Below are positions 1 through 5,856 of a DNA stretch of 5,856 nt, one piece after another. The stretch is from an uncultured Planctomycetaceae bacterium (GTDB lineage Bacteria > Planctomycetota > Planctomycetia > Pirellulales > Pirellulaceae): positions 1 through 5,856 of the forward strand of contig CAIYOB010001447.1 of assembly GCA_903927685.1 (NCBI GenBank). Direction: 5' to 3'. The position numbers and the translations under genes were made by a program. Below the pieces are notes generated by a model. It did no database searches, was not told where the DNA came from, and was given only the letters and a program-made list of their open reading frames with translations. The stretch's first letter is position 1, and each line of letters opens with the position of its first letter.

Positions 1-3000
1 AGCGAACGGATGGTGAGATCGAGGATGTTGGCGCCCGAGCTGTTCGTGTAATCCGCGGGCGAATTGAGGACCACGCCGTTGCGGGTGACCGAAGTCACGG
101 TGACGTTCGTGAACAAGGCGGCGTCCAACGCGTCGTGAACGCGGACCTCAAAGGCGTCCGCGTTGCCTGTGTTGCGGAATTCGACCTCGTAGGTGACCGC
201 GTCATACGCGTCGACCGGGGCCGTGCCGACACGCCGCTTGACGACCGAAGCGATCGACGGCTCGACGATCTGGACGCTGACCGTATCCGCTGCGGCGTAG
301 CTGAAGCCGGCGACCGTAACCGCCGCGCTGTTCGTCTTGAGCTGCCCGGCGTTCGTGTTGGCGTTGTTGCCCACCAGCACGTTGTACTCGATGCTTACAC
401 GTTCGATGTTGCCGTCCTGGTCGTTGTTGGTCAAGTCGCCCAGGTCAAACGTGATTTGCTGCTGGCCGCCCGGCAGGATGTTGCGGAGGATGCGGCCGGC
501 GGGCAGCGGGTCCGTAACGCCGGGGTTCAGCCCGGCTTCGACCCCCATCGGGATGGTCGAACTCAACGTCAGCGTCACTTCGCCGTCATCCACCAGTGTC
601 AAGCCCAGCGGCAGCGTGTCAACCAGCCGCAGGTCGGGATGCGTGCCTTCGTCCAAGTCCACTTGGATCCGATAGCGGACGATTTCGCCGATGGCCACCT
701 GCGGCGGCGAGGTCAGGTCGCTGGTGTGCGTCTCGGACGTCGCCACCAGGGACTTGTCCAGGTTCCGCGGTTCTACGTCCGCCGTGATCACGCCCGCCGG
801 ATCGCTGCCGCTGTACGATCGCTGCACGCCCGACGCGGGGATTCCTGGCAGGGTGTCGTACGCCAGATTGGCCGTGTTGGTGAACGTGTCGCCGTCAGTC
901 ACGCTGGCGTCGACCCTGGCCTGGAAGCTGAACCGGTAGGGGCGGCCGGCCGCAGGCGCCTGAGGCAGCGAGGCCCAAGTGAACGTCAGCAGTTGGCCGG
1001 ACTGCACGACCCCGGGCAACGGGCCGTTCAGAGCCGTCAGGCCGCCGGCATAGGTCAGCCCCACGGGCAGCGTATCGGAGATCACGACGTCGAAGGCGTC
1101 AGCCCGGGAAGCCGCCGTATGATCGACGGCGATGGTGAATACGATCGTGTCGCCGCCGTTCACCGTCGCCGGCGCGACGACACTGGCGTCTTTGGCGATC
1201 GACAACACCGGCTCGACCAGGTCCACGTTCGCCGAGCTGCTCAGCGTGCGGGTGACGCCCTGGCCGTCCCGGTACGACGCCTGTGCGGCGTTGGTCAACG
1301 TGTCGCCGCTCACGTTGGCCGCGACGTCGGGGACGACCGCCACGACCCGGACGACGATCTGGTTGTCTGCCGCCAGCGTGCCACCTGTATCCGGGCGGTT
1401 GTAGAAGCTGGCCGGGAACGTGAAGGTGGCCTGATTCGAGGCCGTGGTGACAATGATGGCCCCTGGTGCCAGCGGCGTGGTATGCCCGACGTCGGCGAAC
1501 AGGTCGCTGCCGATCGAGAACACGCTGGCGGACACCAGCTGCAACTGACCGGACGCAGTGGAGGGCAAGTTGTCCACGACGACCAGCGAGTCAACCCAGC
1601 CATCGGGCAGAGTGACCGACAGGTTGAACGTCACCGTCTCGCCGATCGCCAGGTCCGTATCCGGCGTATACTGCGAGTCCCCGGTGCTCGATTCCGACGT
1701 CAGCGCCGCCGGAGCTGTCTTGACAAACGTCGGCTGCTTCGTCGTGATATCGACGCTGTCGCTGTCGGCATAATCGTTCTGGCCGGGCGAGCCCGATCCA
1801 TCGCGTTCGCCGTCCGGGGCGCCGGAACCGCCATCCGTATCTGAGCCGGTCGTGTTCGCGGTAGGAACACCGGGCGTCGACATACGCGTCCCGATACCCG
1901 GCAGACTGGTATACGTTACGAAGACCGTGTTGGGAACCGTCTGGTTGGGCCGGACGTTCGAGGTCAGCGTGGCCCTGAACTCGACGACGACGTTGTCGTT
2001 CAGGCTGTCGTCGTCCAGTAGAGGCAACACCACGTTCAGGATATTGCCGCCCGTACCGCTGGCGTCGTAGCTCGCGGCCGCTCCCTCGATCGTGACGGAC
2101 GTCACGGTCACGTTGGCAAAGTAGGTCGCGTCCAGCACGTCTCGCACCACCACCTCGAACGCGTCGGCGTTTCCCGAATTTGAGAACGTCACGCGATAGG
2201 TGACTACGTCGCCGGCATCCAATGCCTCCGAGCCCACCCGCGACTTGTCGACATCGATGATCGCCGGCTCGCGGATCGTGGCCGCGACGGTGTTCGAAGA
2301 ATAGGTGAAGGTCGGCCCGACGGCGAGTGTCGCGGTATTGTCTTTCCTGTAACTGCCCGAAGTCGTGGAGAACGCGTCGTTGTTCGTCGCGTTCAGCACC
2401 AGGGCGTTGAACTCGATCACCACGAACTCCTCGTCATCATCCGTATCGCGGTTCACCAATTCGCCGAGGCGGAAGACCGGGTCGATCCCGCTGGTGAAGA
2501 CCGAGCCCGTGGCAGGGCTGATGGCGCCGGCGGGAAGGACGTACGAGGGCCGGATCGAACCGACGGTGTCCTGATTGCCGCTCACGCCGGCGCCGGGCGC
2601 CGACGAGGTATTGATGCCCCCGGTGGACGTGAAGTTGGCTTCGTTGGAGACAAGTGCCAGTTTCGTCGTCCCGTCGTTCAGAAACTGCAGCCCGCTGGGC
2701 AAGGCGTCCGTGATCCGAAAGTCGGGCATGGTGGCTTCGGGAACCCGCACCCGCAGCCGATAACGCACGATCTCGCCGATGGCTACATCCGTACCGCTGG
2801 TGTGTGCTTCCGAGGTCTCGACAATCGTTTTGACAAACGCGGGACTCTGGACGGTAAACGAGGCGTCGTCCGAGTCCAGGTAGTCGTTCTCATCGGCGGG
2901 ATCCGGCGTACCGCTGCGCTCGCCGGTGGACGCACCCGAACCGCCGGGTGTGTTCGATCCCGTGGGATTTCCCTGCGTCCCGGTGCCGGGCAGGCTGGTG

Positions 3001-5856
3001 TAGGTGACGTTCGCGACATTCGGAATCATCTCCCCCGGATTAATGCCGGACAGTCTCAGCGTGGCCGTGTACTCGACGGTCACGGTCACCCCGGCAGGCA
3101 ACTGGCCGATCCGGACGTCTACCATGTCGTTCACGGAGTGGTTGACGGCCGTGGGGAAGGGCGCCAAGCCGCTGAAGGACACGGTGACGCCGGCTTCGTT
3201 CAGGTCCAGATCGGCTGCCGGCAGTTGATCCTCCAATCGCACGTCAAACGCCGTGGCCGTGCCGGTGTTCGTGTACGTGACCCGATAACGGACCGTGTCG
3301 TCGGCGTCGGCCGGCAGCGTCACCACCGACTTGTCCACATTCGTAATCGACGGTTCCACGATCCGGCTGGTCACCGTGTTCGAGGTGACGGGCGTGTTCG
3401 TGCCGACCTGCACCTGGTAGGAATTGCCTTTGAACTCCCCGTCGCGGGCCGTCGCCGCGTTCAACACCAGGGCGTTGAACTCGATGATGACGTATTCCAA
3501 GTCTGCATCGGAATCGAGATTCGTCAACTTGCCCAGCGAGAACACGGGATCCGTTCCGTCAGTGAAGGAACTCGGGGCAATCGCACCCTCCGGAATCGCG
3601 TACGCGGGAGAAATCTCACCGATGAGGGTTCCATCACTATCCACCCACGCCGCAACCGCGTTGATGCCATAGGGGCCGTCGGCGGTGATGGAAGCATCCG
3701 AACTCGAAACGAACGCCAGGGTGGCCGTCCCGTCCAGGAATTGCAGGCCGCTGGGCAGTAAATCGGTCACGGTGAACGACGGCGACGTGCCTTCGGGCAG
3801 CGTCGTCTGCAGTCGATAGCGGATGATCTCGCCGATCGCCAGCTGGCCATCCGGCGTGTGCCCCTCCGAGGTCGCCTTGACGGACTTGACGACGTTGATA
3901 TTGCGGACGGCGAACGAAGCCGAGTCCTCGGCGGTGTAGTCGTTCAACGCCGGGCTCTCGGTCCCGGTCCGCTCCTCAGGCACGGAGCCGTCCAGGGACG
4001 TCCACTGAATCGTGCCCGTGTTGTTGACGGTCTGCAGGGGAACGACGTCGCTCCGCAGCGTCCCGACGACGGTGATCGTCACCGTCTCGCCGACCGCCAA
4101 GTCGAACGCCTGGCCGGCGCGGGTGCGGAGTTGGCCGCCCACCAGCTCGAACGCCGCCTTGATGCTTCCCAAGGTCGAGTGCTCGACCGTGACGCCGGTG
4201 GCGAAGACGACGTTCACCGCGGAGATCGGCAGCGGATCGAGGAACGTGACGTCAAAGGCGTCCGTGTCGCTCTCGGCCGTGTGCTCGACGACGATCGTAT
4301 AGGTCACCGTGTCGCCCGCGTCGCCGATCGTGCCGCCCGCTCCCACCACCACCGACTTGTCGATCTGCAGTTCCGGTTCGATGACCGTCACCAGTTCCGC
4401 GCTGACGGGCGGCAGGGCCTGGACGTCGTTCGTCGTGCCGACGTTACCGTCGACGTCCCAGTTCACGACCGCCGAGTTGTTCAACTCCGTCGGTCCCGCC
4501 CCCTGATTCCCCGCGATATTCAGCACCTGCACGGTGTAGCGGACGGTCAGCGTCTCGTCCGTCGCGTTGTTCGTGTTCGCGTTGCGGAGCGTGCCAAAGT
4601 TGAAGGTCAACGTCTGGGCTTGCGTCGCTCCATTGCCCGTGGTGGACGGCGCAAACGTGGCGAGATCGCTGAAGTTGCCGGCGCCCCGCGTCGTGGTCAC
4701 GTCGCCGCCGGACGGCGTGATGCTGTCCAGGCTGACGAACCGCAGCCCCAGATCCAGGGTATCGACCACGTTCGACAAGTGCATCTGGCCTTCGATCAGC
4801 GTCAATACGACCTCGTACTGGACCGTCTCGCCGATCACCGCTTCGTCGTTTTCGTTCGGGCCGCTGACCACCGACGTGCCGACCAGCGACTTGTCCGCCT
4901 CGGGGGCGATGATGGTCACCCGGGCGTCGTCGCTCAACTCCGCCAGCCGGCTGGCCGGCAGATCCGCCTGGACGTGGTTCTCCCCGCCCTCCGTGCCGGC
5001 ATAGCCGTTGATCGACGCCGTGTTGGTGAGTACCTCTCGGGGCGAGACGGTTTCCAGGGCGATCAGATCGTACGTAATGACCACCAGATTGCGACCGTTG
5101 TTCGCATCGTACCGATCGATGGCCCCGCCGTCCGAACCGTAGGCCGTCGGATCGGTCGGCCCTGGATCGTTCAACTCGATTCCGGCCCCGAACAGGTCGT
5201 CGCCGCCTCCGTTGCCCAACTCCGTGTACTCGATCTCCGCGCCCGTGCCGTCGGTGACCTGGAGATTAAGGCCCCGCCCGCTGGTGGGAATGGCGAAGCC
5301 CGCGGGCAGCGAGTCGCTGATCTGCACGTCAAAGGCGCCGCGATGGCTGGAGCCCGTGTTCTCCACGATGACGGCAAACGTGACGAGGTCTCCCGCGTCG
5401 ACTTGGCTCAAATCGCTGTCGATCGGAATCTCGCTGAGATTCGCCGAGTTGATTGTGTCCTCGAAGCGGAAGCCGCCCGAACCGGGAGCCGAGACGTTCT
5501 CCGGCGCGACATCGTCCGGCGTGAACGCCCGGTCTGGACCGGTCGAGGCGATAACCCCTTTCTTCAGATTGAGCACCGGTTGGCCGAGGCGGATCTGGAT
5601 GATCTGGTCCGCGACTTGGGTCTGGACGAACGAGTTCTGTTCCGTGGCCCGCACGATGTTCGTCAGAAACAGCCCGTCCGCAAAGGGATCGTCCGTCACG
5701 GTCACCGTGAACAGCAGCCGGATTGCGGTCGCCGTGCTCTGCGGACTGTCGTAGTTGCCGTAATTTAGCGAGATGCTGTTGGCGACGCCGTCCATGCCGA
5801 TGGCAGGCACGATATTGGAGGCCGGCGAATTGGAGTGGTAGAACGTGTCCGTGGCG
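1..5856 (-). CDS. Giant DUF11 / isopeptide-type repeat surface protein, internal fragment (both ends missing)
   Basis: One minus-strand frame is open for 1951 codons from 5855 to 3, with no TAA, TAG or TGA. The translation is a chain of about 100-225 residue beta-rich repeats of two alternating types, with hallmarks of DUF11 (conserved repeat domain) and isopeptide-forming fimbrial D2-like domains: D-K-S, G-D-T-V-T-Y, N-T-G, A-F-D-V, D-x-L-P-x-G-L and N-T-A. It has no cysteine, 20 lysines, 5 tryptophans and 7 methionines, and is acidic and rich in Thr, Val, Ala, Gly and Asp. None of the methionines lies in a start-like context, and no signal peptide, membrane segment, sorting motif or dockerin is in view; these would lie outside the window. 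Inferred role: an exported structural stalk or adhesin. The exact ligand and anchoring are unknown. Coding call is near certain; family call is strong; function is inferred. Confidence 0.95.
3..269 (-). repeat. Partial type A repeat A6 (N-terminal part), residues 1863-1951
   Basis: I-V-E-P-S-I-A-S-V-V-K-R-R gives K1873 (K-R-R instead of D-K-S). Y-D-A-V-T-Y-E-V (1884-1891), R-N-T-G-N-A-D-A-F-E-V (1894-1904) and V-H-D-A-L-D-A (D1908) follow. The domain is cut by the window edge before its last strand, so the matching Asn is not seen. The protein continues beyond position 1. Confidence 0.85.
270..782 (-). repeat. Type B repeat B5, residues 1692-1862
   Basis: V-E-P-R-N-L-D-K-S gives K1701, then A-T-S-E-T-H-T (1705-1711), V-A-I-G-E-I-V-R-Y-R (E1724), D-E-G-T-H-P-D-L-R-L-V-D-T-L-P-L-G-L (D1746), F-D-L-G-D-L-T-N-N-D-Q-D, V-S-I-E-Y-N-V-L-V-G and L-K-T-N-S-A-A-V (N1842). 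It keeps all B landmarks, with Y-N-V-L-V-G replacing F-N-A-L-V-L. Confidence 0.86.
783..1217 (-). repeat. Type A repeat A5 (short, no NDY linker), residues 1547-1691
   Basis: V-E-P-V-L-S-I-A-K-D gives K1555. N-G-G-D-T-I-V-F (1566-1573), A-D-A-F-D-V (1585-1590) and I-S-D-T-L-P-V-G-L (D1594) follow, with F-T-N-T-A-N-L-A-Y (N1660) as last strand. This is the shortest complete A copy. After Y-D-T-L-P-G it has only a brief Ser/Gly/Pro segment and lacks the ER-x-G and NDY motifs present after A2, A3 and A4. Confidence 0.84.
1218..1742 (-). repeat. Type B repeat B4 (divergent), residues 1372-1546
   Basis: Q-P-T-F-V-K-T gives K1379. L-A-I-G-E-T-V-T-F (E1406), V-T-L-P-D-G-W, V-V-V-D-N-L-P (D1428) and L-T-N-A-A-Q-A-S-Y (N1522) follow. 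The TSExHT motif is degraded to T-S-E-S-S-T, and the F-x-L-G-x-L-x-N-x-D and L-V-L-N strands are not recognisable, so this copy has drifted from B2 and B3 while keeping the K, E, D and N positions. Confidence 0.78.
1743..1910 (-). other. Longest Gly/Asp-rich ER-x-G / NDY linker, after A4
   Basis: Residues 1316-1371 hold T-S-L-P-G-I-G-T, T-T-G-S-D-T-D-G-G-S-G, D-G-E-R-D-G-S-G and Q-N-D-Y-A-D-S-D-S. This keeps the motif order of the A3 linker with a few more residues. No regular period is visible inside it. Confidence 0.7.
1743..2282 (-). repeat. Type A repeat A4 with long linker, residues 1192-1371
   Basis: R-E-P-A-I-I-D-V-D-K-S gives K1204. L-D-A-G-D-V-V-T-Y (1212-1220), N-S-G-N-A-D-A-F-E-V (1226-1235) and R-D-V-L-D-A (D1239) follow, with V-P-N-T-V-F-V-T-Y (N1309) as last strand. 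The stretch A-F-E-V...D-V-L-D-A...F-x-N-V-T-V-T-S-V-T is shared with A6, so these two A copies look more related to each other than to A2 or A5. Confidence 0.86.
2388..2417. repeat. 30-bp direct repeat, copy in B3
   Basis: This is the partner of the copy at 3456-3485, differing at one base (a silent third-position change in a Leu codon). It encodes the E-F-N-A-L-V-L-N-A strand of B3. Confidence 0.85.
2759..2786. repeat. 28-bp imperfect repeat encoding the IGEIVRYR strand (B3); relatives at 671-698 and 3815-3842
   Basis: The plus-strand string gataacgcacgatctcgccg and what follows recurs with a few mismatches at 671-698 (B5) and 3815-3842 (B2). All three copies are in the same frame and encode V-A-I-G-E-I-V-R-Y-R or a close variant. 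This is the best conserved stretch of the B repeats at the DNA level after the 30-bp pair. Confidence 0.75.
2850..2999 (-). other. Gly/Ser/Asp-rich ER-x-G / NDY linker after A3
   Basis: Residues 953-1002 start with T-S-L-P-G-T-G-T, continue through T-G-S-N-T-P-G and G-E-R-S-G-T, and end with D-E-N-D-Y-L-D-S-D-D-A-S-F. The same order of motifs is found after A4 and, shortened, after A2. The low-complexity, acidic make-up suggests a flexible or metal-binding spacer between A and B domains. Confidence 0.7.
2850..3362 (-). repeat. Type A repeat A3 with long Gly-rich linker, residues 832-1002
   Basis: I-V-E-P-S-I-T-N-V-D-K-S gives K842. D-D-T-V-R-Y (852-857), T-N-T-G, A-F-D (869-871) and D-Q-L-P (D876) follow, and I-P-N-V-A-N-V-T-Y carries N946 in the last strand. 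The C-terminal 50 residues form a Gly/Ser/Thr/Pro/Asp linker (T-S-L-P-G ... G-E-R-S-G ... N-D-Y). Confidence 0.85.
3363..3902 (-). repeat. Type B repeat B2, residues 652-831
   Basis: This is a model copy of the B domain: N-V-V-K-S (K657), T-S-E-G-H-T (662-667), L-A-I-G-E-I-I-R-Y-R (E676), L-P-E-G-T (686-690), V-T-D-L-L-P-S-G-L-Q-F-L with D698, F-S-L-G-K-L-T-N-L-D-S-D (772-783), E-F-N-A-L-V-L-N (792-799), and K-G-N-S with N811 in the last strand. It is very similar to B3, including at the DNA level near the E-F-N-A-L-V-L-N strand. Confidence 0.87.
3456..3485. repeat. 30-bp direct repeat, copy in B2
   Basis: These 30 bases match 2388-2417 at 29 of 30 positions, in the same orientation and the same reading frame, 1068 bp (356 codons) apart. 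They encode the E-F-N-A-L-V-L-N-A strand near the end of B2. Most flanking DNA of the two domains is less alike. Confidence 0.85.
3903..4001 (-). other. Acidic ER-x-G / NDY linker after A2
   Basis: Residues 619-651 run from T-S-L-D-G through E-E-R-T-G and A-L-N-D-Y to E-D-S-A-S-F, directly before the Lys strand of B2. It is the short form of a linker that recurs after A3 and A4. Being acidic and Gly/Pro containing, it is probably an extended hinge, possibly metal binding (inference). Confidence 0.7.
3903..4382 (-). repeat. Type A repeat A2 with acidic linker, residues 492-651
   Basis: I-E-P-E-L-Q-I-D-K-S marks the first strand (K500). D-A-G-D-T-V-T-Y (512-519), D-A-F-D-V (532-536) and D-P-L-P (540-543) follow, with V-N-N-T-G in the last strand (N612). 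The domain ends in a short Asp/Glu-rich linker with E-E-R-T-G and N-D-Y. This is a good match to the DUF11 pattern. Confidence 0.85.
4383..4910 (-). repeat. Type B repeat B1, residues 316-491
   Basis: A-P-E-A-D-K-S opens the domain (K322), followed by A-V-I-G-E-T-V-Q-Y (E343), the middle strand ending V-V-D-T-L-D-L-G-L (D365), F-N-F-G-T-L-R-N (418-425, matching F-x-L-G-x-L-x-N of other B repeats) and L-N-N-S-A-V-V (N460). The TSExHT motif of B2, B3 and B5 is missing: this copy reads L-V-G-T-S-V-V-S there. It is a clear B-type domain but more diverged than B2 or B3. Confidence 0.8.
4911..5582 (-). repeat. Type A repeat A1 (DUF11-like, enlarged), residues 92-315
   Basis: It begins with L-N-L-K-K (K98 or K99 as first-strand lysine), then V-D-A-G-D-L-V-T-F (152-160), E-N-T-G, G-A-F-D-V (173-177), D-S-L-P-A-G-F (181-187), and L-T-N-T-A with N278 in the last strand. 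It is the longest repeat in the window: about 40 extra residues separate the Lys strand from the A-G-D motif, and a second Gly/Asp-rich insertion lies at about 212-251. It has no ER-x-G/NDY linker. Confidence 0.8.
5103..5222 (-). other. Gly/Asp-rich insertion inside repeat A1
   Basis: Residues 212-251 interrupt the A-type fold with a Gly, Asp and Pro rich segment. Its start, G-N-G-G-G-D-D-L-F-G-A-G (214-225), resembles a single RTX-like calcium-binding turn (GGxGxDxL), but there is only one copy and no tandem array. It may be a calcium-binding loop or simply a flexible surface loop. Confidence 0.45.
5583..5855 (-). repeat. Partial type B repeat (C-terminal part), residues 1-91
   Basis: Only the back half of a type B domain is present. 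A run of beta strands (residues about 26-36, A-I-R-L-L-F-T-V) matches the ExVxIxFNxLVLN strand of later B repeats. N74 (E-Q-N-S) matches the last-strand Asn of the other repeats, and the segment ends in Q-I-I-Q-I-R-L-G just before the Lys strand of the next domain. It is the most divergent of the B copies, so the assignment rests on position and the strand pattern. Confidence 0.6.

Larger units (their letters stand above)
2283..2849 (-). repeat. Type B repeat B3, residues 1003-1191
   Basis: S-P-A-F-V-K-T gives K1009, then E-T-S-E-A-H-T (1013-1019), V-A-I-G-E-I-V-R-Y-R (E1028), P-D-F-R-I-T-D-A-L-P-S-G-L-Q-F-L (D1050), F-R-L-G-E-L-V-N-R-D-T-D-D-D, V-I-E-F-N-A-L-V-L-N and K-D-N-T (N1173). The run of Asp and Glu after the F-x-L-G strand (1137-1143) is more acidic than the same loop of B2. 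It is the closest relative of B2 in the window. Confidence 0.87.

Noticed and set aside
1310..1603. Short minus-strand open frame of 97 codons in another frame (also 2783-3019 and 5171-5377)
   Set aside because: Each lies out of frame inside the long repeat-encoding gene, and its translation is Arg/Pro/Ser-rich and shows no family features.
1743..1910. Possible domain-scale frameshift or intergenic gap at the Gly/Asp-rich linkers
   Set aside because: The minus-strand frame is uninterrupted through all linkers and the next domain continues in phase.
2388..3485. CRISPR array or transposon ends suggested by direct repeats
   Set aside because: The repeats are in frame, about 1 kb apart, and explained by homologous protein domains. 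There are no regular spacers, inverted termini or transposase.
5181..5216. RTX calcium-binding repeat array
   Set aside because: Only one RTX-like turn is present, with no tandem nonapeptides, so an RTX array is not supported; it is noted only as an odd insertion.
3858..5768. Plus-strand open frame of 636 codons, with similar ones at 135-1844 and 2802-3761
   Set aside because: They lie in the plus-strand frame exactly codon-aligned with the minus-strand gene. Stops there would need TTA, CTA or TCA codons in the gene, which are rare in GC-rich DNA. The translations are Arg/Asp/Val-rich with no recognisable domain, while the opposite strand encodes clear repeats.

Overview
The whole window is the inside of one very large protein-coding gene on the minus strand. 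Read from 5855 down to 3, one frame runs for 1951 codons with no stop. I translated it end to end. It has neither a convincing start nor a stop codon, so the gene continues past both edges. No intergenic DNA, promoter, RNA gene, mobile element or CRISPR array is visible. Residue numbers below count from the first complete codon at 5855 (residue n lies at 5856-3n to 5858-3n).

The product is a secreted or surface giant made of beta-sandwich repeats of the DUF11 / 'isopeptide-forming fimbrial' type. Two repeat types alternate strictly: type A (GDxVTY, N-T-G, A-F-D-V, D-x-L-P, last strand N-T-A) and type B (TSExHT, IGEIVRYR, LPEGT, D-x-LPSGLQFL, ExVxIxFNxLVLN). From the N-terminal side the order is partial B, A1, B1, A2, B2, A3, B3, A4, B4, A5, B5, partial A6. 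One A+B pair is about 320-400 residues. Several A repeats end in a Gly/Asp-rich linker carrying ER-x-G and NDY motifs.

The composition is distinctive. There is no cysteine in 1951 residues and there are only 20 lysines. One lysine sits at the first strand of each of the 11 repeats whose first strand is present, paired with an Asp before L-P in the middle and an Asn in the last strand. This is the layout expected for intramolecular Lys-Asn isopeptide cross-links, though no such bond can be proved from sequence. The likely role is a long, rigid, chemically stable stalk for adhesion, cell-surface structure or biofilm matrix.

The organism is a GC-rich bacterium. Giant DUF11-type repeat proteins of this style are common in Planctomycetes, which is my best guess, but no taxonomic marker is present. 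Long open frames on the plus strand are codon-aligned antisense shadows of this gene.
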